64,000 bases of DNA from Microbispora hainanensis. GTDB lineage: Bacteria; Actinomycetota; Actinomycetes; Streptosporangiales; Streptosporangiaceae. Location of the stretch: the NCBI RefSeq assembly GCF_006874475.1, contig NZ_VIRM01000020.1, positions 1-64,000 of the forward strand, in the 5' to 3' direction. Positions within the stretch are counted from its first letter, which is position 1; the number at the start of each line of letters is the position of its first letter. Position numbers and translations under genes: made by a program. Below are positions 20,042-28,253 of this stretch, one piece after another. The notes under the pieces are model-generated. The model searched no databases. It saw only the letters and a list, made by a program, of their open reading frames with translations, and had not been told where the DNA came from.

Positions 20042-22834
20042 TCACTCGTGTAGTCGTCGGGCTCTTCCGAGGCGGTGGTAGGTGAAGGCCCAGCGGTCTT
20101 TGCCTTCTTTGCGGCGGGTGTAGCGCTCGGGGTGCTGGTAGCGGTCGCGGTTGTGGAACTGGCAGGCCGGGCCGAGCAGTTTCAGGTCGGTGAGGCCGCC
20201 GGTGCTCCAGTTGTCGGCGTGGTCGATCTGGCACATGGTCGCGGGCAGGGGGCAGCCGTCGATCCAGCAGGTGGCGTAGCGGGCGTAGATGGCCCGTCGT
20301 TGGGCGGGGGTGGCCAGGCGGACCTTGCGGCCCATATCGAGGACCTGTCCGTCGGCGTTCATGACGATCCGCACCAACGTGCTGGTGCGGGCGAGGCGGT
20401 GCACGCTGGAGACGGGCAGCACCTGCCCGGTCGCCAGCAGCAACCCCGGCACCATCCCCAGCGACGCCCCCAACGACGCCCCCAACGACGCCCCCAGCGA
20501 CCCACCCAGTGCCGTCCCCAGCAATCCCGGTATGCCCTGGCCATGCCGGCCGTCCCCCGCAGGCCGAGACCCGGCGTGGGTGTGAGGTGCGGAGGCGTCC
20601 TCGGGAGGAGGATCCGGCCGGGTCGCCTCCGAAGGCGCTGCCTGTGATGGCGGTGCGTCCGAACCTGTCGCGTCCGAACCTGTCGCGTCCGAACCTGTCG
20701 CGTCCGAACCTGTCGCGCCCGAAGCCGTCGCGCCCCAAGGCGCTGTGTGCGAAGGCGCTGTGTCCGAATGCCTGCCACCGTCGGCAGGCCATGCTGACGC
20801 GCCCCGCCGGATGTGGGTTGCTCCAGAGCGGGCCGCGCCGCGATCGCAGCCATCGCCCTCTACGGCCGCGGTCTCGTCGCCCTCGGCAGAGGCAGTGCTC
20901 GCAGTCTCATCGCCCTCGGTGGAGGCGGCGTTCGCGGTGTGGTCGCCCTCGACAGAGGCGGTGCTTGCGGTGTCGCGCGGCTTGCACTCGCCGGGCCGCT
21001 GCTCGCCGGCCCTGCGCTCACCGGCCCTGCGCTCACCGGCCCTGCGCTCACCGGCCCTGCGCTCACCGGCCCTGCGCTCACCGACTCCGCAGTCGCGAGA
21101 CTCCTCATCGGCAAGTCCGGCCGCGGCGTCGACGGAACCACGGGCAGGGGCGAGGTCGGTGGCGGGGGCGGTGGCGGGGGCCGCCTCGGCCGCGTCCACA
21201 CCACTGACGTCGGCCTCTGGGATATCGCAGGCATCGGCGCAGGGGTCGGCGGCGGCTTCCTCGCTCGCGCCGTCGGCGCTCCCCGCACCGGCACCTGCCT
21301 TGGCCTCGGCAATGTCGCGCCCGTCCGCGACCTCGGGGGCGTCGATGCCGCCCGCAGCACCGGGGTCGCCCATCGTGCCGGAGACGGTGTCGTCAGCCTG
21401 GCTCGGGTCGTCGGCGCTTCCGGCACAGCCGGGGGCGTAGTCGCGGGTGTCGTCGGCTTCGGCGGGAGCGGGATCGGCGGGGTCGTCGGCGGGGTCGTCG
21501 GCGGGGTCGTCGGCGGGGTCTTCGTCCGGGTCTTCGGTGGCCGGGTCAGCGACGGGGTCGGTGGGGAGGGATTCGGCGCTGACCACGACGAGGAGTTCGG
21601 TGACGATCTGCTGCTCCAGCGCGGCGATGAGGGCGTCCGCTTGGCGCTCCGTCAGCGTGCGGTCATCACCGTCGGCCTTCTTCTTGGCGTACTCCTGCAA
21701 CAGGGTCATCAGGCGGGCGCCGGGTTCACGGGGAATGTAGAACTCCCCTTCCACGCCGCCGCCCTTACCGGGCCGGACCCGCAGGAACCGCCGCCCGTAA
21801 TCGGCCTGCTCATCGCGCTCTTCGCCGTCGGGGTCGAGCACCGCCCGTAGATGGCGGCCGGCTTTGGCCACCTCCGCCGCACCGGCTTTGCCCGCCAGCT
21901 CCACCAGGATCGGCTCCGCCAGTGAGGCCTGCTCATCGGTCAGCCCGGCGACAGCGGCGCAGATGGCCTCCACCACCCCCGCCGCCAACTCACCCACGGC
22001 GAACTTCTCCCGCACCTGAGGGAGGCGCGGCAGCTCAGCCCCCAACGTGAGCAGGCGGCCCGCACCCCCCACCGTCATCCCGGCGGCGGTACGCAACCAC
22101 GACCTGGTGGAGGCATGCCCATGCTGCTTGGCCTGACCTGCACGATGGACCCGGCCCACCCGGTCGGCCAGGGCGCACGTGATCCGATCCCGGGCGAACA
22201 GCAACTCCTCCGCCTCAGCCAGACAAGTGTCCACATCGTCGGGAAGCGGCGCCAGCGCCAGCTCTTGCGCCACCTCACGAACACACCCCACCACCACCCA
22301 CGACGACCGCACACGGCCGCGACCACGACCACCCACACCGGAAGCACCCGCACCAGCGCCACCCGCGCCAGCAGCGTCGGCACCATCAGCATCCCTACGG
22401 GCGGCATTCGGGTCAGAAGCACCAGCACCCTCGGCATCCCCACGCGCGGCATCCCCACGCGCGGCATCCCCACGCGCGGCATCCCCACGCGCGGCATCCC
22501 CACGCGCGGCATCCGCGCCAGCGCCGTCTGCACCAGAGGCAGTCCCACGGGCGGTATCCGCGCTGTCGGCCTCTGCGCCGTCGGCAAGCCTGCCAGCGGT
22601 GTCCGCGCCCGGGCCGGCTGTGCTCCCACTATCGGGCGCACCGTTGCTCGCGGATGTGCTCCCGCTCTGGCTCGCATGCTGCGGCGGCTCGAAGCCGATG
22701 ATCGGGAAGGGCTCGCGGGCGGACGAGCCGTCGGACGACCACAAGGGGGAATTGGCGATCAGACGGTCCCACCACTCACCGTCGCCATCGTTCGAATGAC
22801 GAAGGCGCTCGGGATCGATGTCGAACAGATCCAT
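20042..22834 (-). CDS. 13E12/DUF222-family HNH endonuclease inflated by five internal tandem repeats
   Basis: A protein of 930 residues, about twice the usual 400-550 for this family. The DUF222 region (LAEAEELLFARDRITCALAD, AGMTVGGAGRLLTLGAELPR) occupies roughly residues 185-410. The HNH nuclease motif is at the end (CWIDGCPLPATMCQIDHADN, then LLGPACQFHNR). Between and before them lie long Ala/Asp/Gly-rich stretches built from tandem units: AARGD x5, DPAD x4, GERRA x5-6, GSDAT x4, LGAS x3-4. All unit lengths are multiples of three, so the frame is kept. The ATG follows GGAGGTG closely. Family members are abundant, repeat-associated genes of uncertain function in actinobacteria. The repeats may make a long disordered linker. 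Confidence 0.88.
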   Translation of the reverse strand: MDLFDIDPERLRHSNDGDGEWWDRLIANSPLWSSDGSSAREPFPIIGFEPPQHASQSGSTSASNGAPDSGSTAGPGADTAGRLADGAEADSADTARGTASGADGAGADAARGDAARGDAARGDAARGDAARGDAEGAGASDPNAARRDADGADAAGAGGAGAGASGVGGRGRGRVRSSWVVVGCVREVAQELALAPLPDDVDTCLAEAEELLFARDRITCALADRVGRVHRAGQAKQHGHASTRSWLRTAAGMTVGGAGRLLTLGAELPRLPQVREKFAVGELAAGVVEAICAAVAGLTDEQASLAEPILVELAGKAGAAEVAKAGRHLRAVLDPDGEERDEQADYGRRFLRVRPGKGGGVEGEFYIPREPGARLMTLLQEYAKKKADGDDRTLTERQADALIAALEQQIVTELLVVVSAESLPTDPVADPATEDPDEDPADDPADDPADDPADPAPAEADDTRDYAPGCAGSADDPSQADDTVSGTMGDPGAAGGIDAPEVADGRDIAEAKAGAGAGSADGASEEAAADPCADACDIPEADVSGVDAAEAAPATAPATDLAPARGSVDAAAGLADEESRDCGVGERRAGERRAGERRAGERRAGERRAGEQRPGECKPRDTASTASVEGDHTANAASTEGDETASTASAEGDETAAVEGDGCDRGAARSGATHIRRGASAWPADGGRHSDTAPSHTAPWGATASGATGSDATGSDATGSDATGSDAPPSQAAPSEATRPDPPPEDASAPHTHAGSRPAGDGRHGQGIPGLLGTALGGSLGASLGASLGASLGMVPGLLLATGQVLPVSSVHRLARTSTLVRIVMNADGQVLDMGRKVRLATPAQRRAIYARYATCWIDGCPLPATMCQIDHADNWSTGGLTDLKLLGPACQFHNRDRYQHPERYTRRKEGKDRWAFTYHRLGRARRLHE
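20459..20506 (-). repeat. 12-bp minisatellite, four units (encodes LGAS)
   Basis: Units of CAACGACGCCCC with minor variants inside the HNH gene, just before the nuclease domain. Confidence 0.85.
20655..20729 (-). repeat. 15-bp minisatellite, four exact units plus one decayed (encodes GSDAT)
   Basis: GCGTCCGAACCTGTC repeated exactly four times, then GCGCCCGAAGCCGTC. Confidence 0.9.
20999..21088 (-). repeat. 15-bp minisatellite, six units (encodes GERRA)
   Basis: GCGCTCACCGGCCCT four times exactly, flanked by one variant unit at each side. The unit is unrelated to the other repeats in this gene. Confidence 0.9.
21479..21526 (-). repeat. 12-bp minisatellite, three exact units plus one variant (encodes DPAD)
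   Basis: GGGGTCGTCGGC repeated in tandem within the acidic linker of the HNH protein. Confidence 0.88.
22438..22512 (-). repeat. 15-bp minisatellite, five exact units (encodes AARGD)
   Basis: CCCCACGCGCGGCAT repeated five times without change, in the N-terminal part of the HNH gene. Perfect identity suggests recent expansion. Confidence 0.92.
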
Positions 22835-22920
22835 CACACCTCCATCCAGCGATTCGAAAACTTGTATCAATTTTCTCGTCTCTCCGAGGACGATGCAAGA
22901 TCAACTAAGAATCTCTTGGG

Positions 22921-23033
22921 ATCACAGATGAGGGCTGCGAGGGCCCTGGCGATGTGGGTCTTGGCGGTCAGCAGGCAGATGACCAGGCGCTCGGTGACCT
23001 CCCGCGCGTGGGAGGTGCCGGCCGTGGTGAAGT
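22921..23033 (-). pseudogene. LuxR-type helix-turn-helix relic
   Basis: The minus strand encodes SHAREVTERLVICLLTAKTH followed by IARALAALICD, which aligns with the C-terminal LuxR/NarL helix-turn-helix (typical form: SNAEIAERLVISPLTAKTHV-SRALAKLG). No receiver domain or start codon is upstream and the reading frame degrades on both sides. The gap from 22835 to 23298 holds nothing else that I can support. Confidence 0.55.
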
Positions 23034-23298
23034 ACGCCGCTGCAATACCAGCCGCCGCAATACCAGGAGCAACCTCCGTTGATCGGCTGCTTTGCGCTGA
23101 GGGCTGTGACAGTCTCGCCCCTGGATGTAGCGGGTGCGGCCCTCGTTCTCGCCGCGATTTCGCTGTGACCACCCGCAATCAGGGGCTTGGGGTACGCGGG
23201 CGGACTACGTAAACGGGATTCCGGCGGCGGGCGCCGAGCCGCCCTCGGCCGTCGCGTCGACACGGTGTGAACAGCACGACCAGGTCGGCGGTGCCTGG

Positions 23299-23631
23299 TC
23301 AGCCGCGTGGTGCGTACATGATGACCAGTACACCGGCGAGGCAGACGAGCGCGCCGATGACGTCCCAGCGGTCGGGCCGGAACCCGTCGACGAGCATGCC
23401 CCACGCCAGGGAGCCGGCGACGAAGACGCCGCCGTAGGCCGCGAGGATCCGGCCGAAGTTCGCGTCCGGCTGGAACGTGGCGACCAGGCCGTACAGGCCC
23501 AGCGCGATCACGCCACCGCCGACCCACAGCAGGCCACGATGCTCGCGTACGCCTTGCCAGACCAGCCATGCTCCGCCGATCTCGGCGAGGGCGGCCAGGA
23601 CGAAGAGCAGCAGGGAGCGGACGACCGTCAT
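23299..23631 (-). CDS. YnfA/UPF0060-family small membrane protein
   Basis: Four-helix membrane protein of 110 residues, the exact size of the family. Diagnostic segments are [14 protein letters not shown], the central helix [18 protein letters not shown], and [19 protein letters not shown]. YnfA proteins resemble SMR-type small multidrug transporters; the substrate here is unknown. The ATG was chosen to match family length, eight codons inside a longer open frame. Confidence 0.92.
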   Translation of the reverse strand: MTVVRSLLLFVLAALAEIGGAWLVWQGVREHRGLLWVGGGVIALGLYGLVATFQPDANFGRILAAYGGVFVAGSLAWGMLVDGFRPDRWDVIGALVCLAGVLVIMYAPRG

Positions 23632-23694
23632 GGCCGGTAGTACAGCGCATGGCAACGGACGACGCGCCGCCGGGGCAGCCTGCGCGCCACAGAT

Positions 23695-23730
23695 CGGGCC
23701 ATAGACCGGGCCATAGACCGGGCCACAGAT
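23695..23730. repeat. 12-bp tandem repeat, three units
   Basis: CGGGCCATAGAC twice, then CGGGCCACAGAT, in the gap between the YnfA gene and the MerT-like gene. Confidence 0.8.
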
Positions 23731-23749
23731 CAGGTCGCGGTTCGGGCGC

Positions 23750-24052
23750 TCAGCATCCGCAACCGCTCCCGCCGCACCCGCAGGGGGAGCTCGCGCGAGA
23801 GGCGCGTCGGCGGTGCAGCCACCAAAAGCTCGCCGCGGCGGCGATCAGCACTCCGGCCACGGCCGGCAGCGTCTGTTCTGCCAGCGCGGCACCGGCGCCG
23901 GTGAGCAGTCCGGCGCCGATCAGCACCGGCAGGGCGCAGCAGGCCGCGCACGTGAGCACCGCCAGAGTGGCGGCGACCTTGCTTCGCAGGGGCGGACCGT
24001 CACCGCCCGGCAGGCGGCGGACGGGGCTCCGACGCTCGGGGTGGGTGCTCAC
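23750..24052 (-). CDS. MerT-like small Cys-rich membrane protein
   Basis: A protein of 100 residues with two membrane helices. The first carries a paired cysteine motif ([17 protein letters not shown]), as in the mercuric transporter MerT. The C-terminus ends in a Cys/Gly cluster ([12 protein letters not shown]) suited to soft metals. It is the last gene of a three-gene operon with a MerR regulator; the starts and stops overlap by ATGA. Mercury or another thiophilic ion is the likely substrate. No merA or merB is in the window. Confidence 0.78.
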   Translation of the reverse strand: MSTHPERRSPVRRLPGGDGPPLRSKVAATLAVLTCAACCALPVLIGAGLLTGAGAALAEQTLPAVAGVLIAAAASFWWLHRRRASRASSPCGCGGSGCGC

Positions 24053-24540
24053 GACGGTCGGACCTCCTCGGGAGCGCGGCCGGGAGCGCGCCCGGTGGTG
24101 CGGCCAGTGGTGAGGTCGGTGGCCAGGTCGGCGTACGGCAGCGGGCAGTCGGGACAGGTGCAGTTCGTCAGGCTGTCGCAGCCCGCGGTGACCACCTGGG
24201 TGAGCGCGGTGCGGATGGTGGTGAGGTCGGCGATGCGCGCGTCCACCTCGGCGATCTTGGCCTGGGCGCGGGCGCGCAGGTCGGGGGTGGGGTGACCGCG
24301 CCGGCCGGTGTCGATCAGTTCGGCGACCTCGTCCAGGGTGAAGCCGAGCCGCTGGGCGGCCTTGATAACGGTCAGCAGGGTGACGGTCTCCGGCGGGTAG
24401 GCGCGGTGCCCGCCGGGGCTGCGCGCCGGTTCGGCGATCAGCCCGCGGCGCTCGTAGTAACGCAATGTCTGCAGGTTGACGCCGGCCTGCCTGGCCACTT
24501 GCCCGCTGCGCAGGTAGGGGCCGTCGAGATCCTGACTCAC
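24049..24540 (-). CDS. MerR-family heavy-metal-responsive regulator
   Basis: A protein of 163 residues. The N-terminal winged helix (SGQVARQAGVNLQTLRYYER) and HRAY motif are canonical, followed by the dimerisation helix and a metal loop GCDSLTNCTCPDCP. The Cys normally found at the start of the dimer helix in mercury-sensing MerR appears to be replaced (RRGHPTPDL), so the metal may be other than Hg(II). It is flanked by overlapping genes on both sides in one operon, whose promoter has the elongated 19-bp spacer typical of MerR activation. Confidence 0.9.
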   Translation of the reverse strand: MSQDLDGPYLRSGQVARQAGVNLQTLRYYERRGLIAEPARSPGGHRAYPPETVTLLTVIKAAQRLGFTLDEVAELIDTGRRGHPTPDLRARAQAKIAEVDARIADLTTIRTALTQVVTAGCDSLTNCTCPDCPLPYADLATDLTTGRTTGRAPGRAPEEVRPS

Positions 24541-24926
24541 GCCGAGCCTCGCGATGCGGCAGATCCCTGTACGGCAGGCGGGGGTGCGGCCGACGCGGCG
24601 GCGCGGGCCTGGAGCGCGTCCAGCACCTCGGCGTGCGCCGGGGGCACCGCCACCTCCAGCGTCAGGCCGCCGTCGGCGATGGTCAGGGTGAAGGCGAAGA
24701 AGGAGCAGCAGCCGGTCTCCCGCGCGGTCAGCTCGGCCGCCCGGGCCGCGTGCTCCGGGCTGAAGGCCAGCTCCAGCCGCAGCACCTCACGCCCGGGGCG
24801 TCGCACCGCCTGGACCGCCTCGGCGAACAAGGCGTCGAACTCGGCCACCCGCAGTGGCCGCTCGGCAGTCGGCAGGGTGCACGCTGAGGGAGCCCATCCC
24901 CATTCGGGGGCGATGTCCTGGGTCAT
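24537..24926 (-). CDS. Cys-containing metal-resistance-associated protein
   Basis: First gene of the merR operon; 129 residues. It has an isolated Cys in WGWAPSACTLPTAERPLR and a CC pair in ELTARETGCCSFFAFTL, with an ASPEHAARAAEL-like helix before it. Proteins of this pattern accompany MerR genes in actinobacteria, and a metal-binding role is inferred from the cysteines. I cannot name a reaction. The ATG begins directly after GGAGGC, so a leader-poor transcript from the promoter just upstream is likely. Confidence 0.65.
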   Translation of the reverse strand: MTQDIAPEWGWAPSACTLPTAERPLRVAEFDALFAEAVQAVRRPGREVLRLELAFSPEHAARAAELTARETGCCSFFAFTLTIADGGLTLEVAVPPAHAEVLDALQARAAASAAPPPAVQGSAASRGSA

Positions 24927-24934
24927 GCCTCCGA

Positions 24935-24965
24935 CGGTAAGCCTGTACCTGGGTATCGGTTGCAA
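24935..24965 (-). promoter_or_regulatory. MerR-type promoter with 19-bp spacer
   Basis: Reading leftward: -35 TTGCAA, a spacer of exactly 19 bases containing the imperfect dyad TACCCAGGTA, then -10 TTACCG. This over-long spacer with a central dyad is the hallmark of MerR-activated promoters and lies directly before the metal operon. Confidence 0.72.
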
Positions 24966-25010
24966 GCCCTTGCTGAGCGGGCGACCGCGCGTACGCGGGA
25001 TGGCGTCGGA

Positions 25011-25303
25011 TCAGCGGGAGTCGTCCTGGGCGGGGGAGCAGCACGGGTCACCGCACCGGCCGGACGAGGGGGACGGCGCGCGGGCGGGACCGGCGCAGCA
25101 GGCGTCCCCACGCCAGGCTTCGCGGCCTTCCTGGGCGTGGAGTGCTCGGCCTCGCCGGAGCCGAGGAGGGCGCGTACGGCGTCGACGGCGACATAGGCGG
25201 CCAGCCCGAAGAACGCTTCTCCCGCGCCTGGTGGCCGGCTGCGGAGAACTGCCAGGCCACCACGGTGGCGGAGGCGACCTCGACGACGGAGTCCAGGCCC
25301 TTT
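25011..25303 (-). pseudogene. Cation diffusion facilitator (CDF) relic with internal deletions
   Basis: Three pieces in different frames: GLDSVVEVASATVVAWQFSA (an inner CDF helix), then FFGLAAYVAVDAVRALLG and SGEAEHSTP, then the C-terminus EGREAWRGDACCAGP, CGDPCCSPAQDDSR and a stop. The order is correct for an actinobacterial heavy-metal CDF transporter, but the N-terminus and a central block are missing. It lies next to the merR operon promoter, so a metal-export gene was lost here. Confidence 0.72.
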
Positions 25304-25307
25304 CACG

Positions 25308-26093
25308 TCACGACGCGCCGGGTTCGGGGACGCCGTGACGGCCTGCGCCGGCGGCGAAGCGGGCCGCGCCGGCCACGCCCTCGCGCTCCACGATCGGGAC
25401 GCCCGCCGTCCCTTCGGCGCGCAACGCCTCGGCCAGGGGCAGGTCGAGGGCGGCGTACGTGGAGGCCCGGTCGGCCAGGACGCATGCGAAGGGGAACGCC
25501 GCGATCTGCCCGGCCAGCTCACGGGCCGCCTCGACCGCCCGGCCCGGCTCGACGACCCGGTTGGCCAGCCCGATCGCGAGGGCTTCCTCGGCGTGCACCG
25601 GGCGGCCGGTGAGGATCATGTCGAGGGCGCGTCCGAGACCGACGATCCGCGGCAGCCGGACCGTGCCGCCGTCGATGAGCGGCACCCCCCAGCGGCGGCA
25701 GAACACCCCCAGCACCGCGTCGGACTCGACAACGCGCAGGTCGGCCAGCAGCGCCAGCTCCAGACCGCCCGCGACGGCGTATCCGCTGATCGCGGCGATC
25801 AGCGGTTTGCTCAGGTGCGTCCGGGTCGGCCCCATCGGGCCGCCGCCGCCTCCCTCGGGGTCGAGCTCGTTGCGCCGCTCGGGGTCCCCGACCGCGGTCA
25901 GGTCGGCGCCCGCGCAGAAGGTGCCGCCGCTGCCGGCCAGGATCGCCACCCGCCGGTCCTCGTCGGCCTCGAACTCCTCGAACGCCGCCCGCAGTTCCCC
26001 GGCCATGGCCCGGTCGACGGCGTTGCGCCGGTCGGGCCGGTCCATCCAGATCGTGGTGATCGGCCCCTCGACCTCCACCCGTACGTCACCCAT
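25308..26093 (-). CDS. Enoyl-CoA hydratase/isomerase (crotonase) family protein
   Basis: Crotonase-fold enzyme of 261 residues. It has the CoA/oxyanion segments GGTFCAGADLTAVG and ISGYAVAGGLELALLADL, with a Glu in GGLELAL. The second catalytic Glu of true hydratases is not obvious (FCRRWGVPLIDGGT), so another crotonase reaction is possible. The ATG follows GGAGGGAG. It is separated by only two bases from the stop of the upstream channel gene, so the two are co-transcribed. Confidence 0.9.
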   Translation of the reverse strand: MGDVRVEVEGPITTIWMDRPDRRNAVDRAMAGELRAAFEEFEADEDRRVAILAGSGGTFCAGADLTAVGDPERRNELDPEGGGGGPMGPTRTHLSKPLIAAISGYAVAGGLELALLADLRVVESDAVLGVFCRRWGVPLIDGGTVRLPRIVGLGRALDMILTGRPVHAEEALAIGLANRVVEPGRAVEAARELAGQIAAFPFACVLADRASTYAALDLPLAEALRAEGTAGVPIVEREGVAGAARFAAGAGRHGVPEPGAS

Positions 26094-26095
26094 CG

Positions 26096-26710
26096 CTACT
26101 CCCTCCCGCCGAGGCCCCAGGCCAGGGGCGCACGCCAGCGATACCGCATGGCGAGGATGCGGAACGCGAAGGCGACCACCGCCGAGGACAGGATGGCGGT
26201 GAACCCCCGCACGTCCAGCGCGTAGAGCACGGCCATCATCGTCGAGCCGAGCATGGCCGGCACCGCGTAGAGCTCCCGGTCGTAGAGCAGGGTCGGCTTC
26301 TCTCCGGACAGGACATCCCTGATGACGCCGCCGCCGACCGCCGTGCAGACCCCGAGGAACACGGCGTGCATCGGCGCGAGGCCGTAGTGCAACGCCTTGG
26401 ACGTCCCGACCGCGCAGAACAGCCCGAGGCCCGCCGCGTCGAAGACCAGCACCCCGGGCATCGCCCGTTCGAGCTGGCGATGCCAGAAGAACGCGATGAC
26501 GGCGGCCGCGATCGGCACGAGGAGATAGGCCGTGTCGCGCAGCGCGGCGGGCTGCACACCGATGAACAGGTCGCGCACGATGCCGCCGCCGACGGCCGTG
26601 AAGAACGCGAGCACCGCGATGCCGACCGCATCGAACCGCTTGCGTACGCCCTCCAGCGCGCCGGACAGGGCGAATACGAAGATTCCGGCGAGGTCGAGCA
26701 CGGGGGTCAC
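26096..26710 (-). CDS. TRIC/UPF0126-family membrane channel protein
   Basis: Seven-helix membrane protein of 204 residues with the internal duplication of this family: TAVGGGIVRDLFIG and TAVGGGVIRDVLSG. Prokaryotic TRIC homologues form trimeric cation channels. First gene of a pair with the enoyl-CoA hydratase. The start is at ATG after AGCGGCTGTGACCCC-type sequence without a strong ribosome site; 204-205 residues is the family norm. Confidence 0.9.
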   Translation of the reverse strand: MTPVLDLAGIFVFALSGALEGVRKRFDAVGIAVLAFFTAVGGGIVRDLFIGVQPAALRDTAYLLVPIAAAVIAFFWHRQLERAMPGVLVFDAAGLGLFCAVGTSKALHYGLAPMHAVFLGVCTAVGGGVIRDVLSGEKPTLLYDRELYAVPAMLGSTMMAVLYALDVRGFTAILSSAVVAFAFRILAMRYRWRAPLAWGLGGRE

Positions 26711-26757
26711 AGCCGCTCAGTCTCCCATAAAACGGGTAAAACCCCACGTCACGATGT

Positions 26758-26910
26758 TCAGCACTGACGAATGGGGCGCCTCGTCAAGCGGACGATCGCG
26801 GGAACGGGGAAGAGCATGAGACAGAGGTTCGGTATCCACCAGGCGAGCGAGAAGTCTCCCCGCAGCGTCCAGAGCGCGATCGCCATGGGCCCTGAGGCCA
26901 TGGTCAGCAC
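26758..26910 (-). CDS. Possible small membrane protein or fragment
   Basis: A 50-codon frame with strongly protein-like composition: VLTMASGPMAIALWTLRGDF, then SLAWWIPNLCLMLFPVPAIV and a basic end RLTRRPIRQC. It could be a two-helix small membrane protein or the surviving C-terminus of a larger one; an in-frame stop lies four codons before the first usable start. No ribosome binding site. The rest of the 26711-26990 gap is empty. Confidence 0.35.
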   Translation of the reverse strand: MLTMASGPMAIALWTLRGDFSLAWWIPNLCLMLFPVPAIVRLTRRPIRQC

Positions 26911-26990
26911 CAGCGAGACCGGTCATGCGTACGTGAAGCGGGCGGGGTAGCGTCGGGAACATGCCGCAGGACGGGCAGCGGGGGCGGTAG

Positions 26991-28248
26991 GTGAACGAGT
27001 GCCCTGACACCGGGCGCATCTGGGGCGGTCTGGTGCGCGATCACCACCTGACGCCCCTGGACGACCTGGCGTCGTTCGTCATCGAGCATGTCAGGCCGCT
27101 CGGCTTCACCGAGGTCATGATCTACGTGGCCAGCCTGCGGCCGCTGTATCTCGTGCCGCTGCCGGGGCAGAGCGACGCGTACGGCGAGCCGCTGAACCGC
27201 CTCGCCATCGACACGACCCTGGCGGGGCGCGCCTACCGCAACCTGGAGATCGTCCAGGTGCGCCCCGCCGCCGACCCGTACGTCGCCGAAGCCGCGGAAC
27301 CGCTCGGCAGCGAGGGGCCGCGGCGGCTGTGGGTGCCGATGCTGAACGGCGCGGAACGGGTCGGGGTGCTCAGCGTGACCGTGCCCGTGGTCGACGCGGC
27401 CACCGAGCGGATCGCGACCGAGCTGGGCGGGCTCGTCGCGCTGCTGGTGGTGAGCAAGCGGACCTACAGCGACACCTTCGCGCGGCTGATGCGCACCGAG
27501 GAGATGCACCTGTCGGCCGAGATGCTGTGGACGCTGCTGCCCATGAGGAGCTTCGCGACCGGCACGGTGGCGGTGAGCGCGGCGCTGGAGCCGGCCTACC
27601 GCGTCGGCGGGGACGCCTTCGACTACGCCCTCGACGGCGCCACCCTCCACCTCGGGATCTTCGACGCGATGGGGCACGACACCTCCGCCGGGCTGACCGC
27701 GGCCATCGCCCTGAGCGCCTACCGCAACAACCGCCGCAGGCGCCGGGCCGGGCTGCTCGAAGTCAGCGACGCGATCGACGAGGCGATCGCCTGGGAGTTC
27801 GGCGCCGCACGTTTCGCCACCGCGGTGCTGGCCGACCCTGGATCTCCGCACCGGATGGCTGACCTGGGTGAACCGGGGGCACCCGCCGCCGCTCGTCCTG
27901 CGGCGGGGGCGGGTGGCCTGCGTGCTGGAGACCCCGCCGGACACGCCGATGGGCCTGCGCCTGGGCCCGACCGCCGTGCTCGCGCGCCGCCGGCTGGAGC
28001 CCGGCGACCGGCTGCTGTTCTACACCGACGGCATCGTCGAGGCGCAGACCCCGGACGGGGAGCGGTTCGGGCTGGAGCGCTTCGCCGACTTCGTCATCCG
28101 GCGCGAGTTCGACGGCGTCTCCGCCCCGGAGTCGCTGCGCCGCCTGATCCAGTCGATCCTCGTCTACCAGCGCGGCCGGTTGCAGGACGACGCCACGGTG
28201 CTGCTGGTCGAGTGGCGCACCGGGCGGGAGCATCACCGCACGACGTGA
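26991..28248 (+). pseudogene. PP2C/SpoIIE-type serine phosphatase, frameshifted
   Basis: Two frames make one protein of about 419 residues. The first gives a GAF-like sensor half and the start of the phosphatase (RVGGDAFDYAL, FDAMGHDTSAGLTAA). At 27836-27838 an extra C in GACCCTGG shifts the frame. The second frame continues LDLRTGWLTWVNRGHPPPLV, then FYTDGIVEAQ and QDDATVLLVEW, the canonical remaining PP2C motifs with the last metal Asp. Removing one C restores it exactly. Such proteins act in RsbU-like partner switching. Either a recent mutation or a base-call error. Its GTG directly follows a 9-codon frame, ATG (26961) to TAG, itself 8 bases after TAGCGT. Confidence 0.72.
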
Positions 28249-28253
28249 GCCGC

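Noticed and set aside
20459-22512. Regular repeats resembling a CRISPR array
   Set aside because: Units are 12-15 bp, directly abutting, without unique spacers, and stay in frame inside a coding gene; they are minisatellites.
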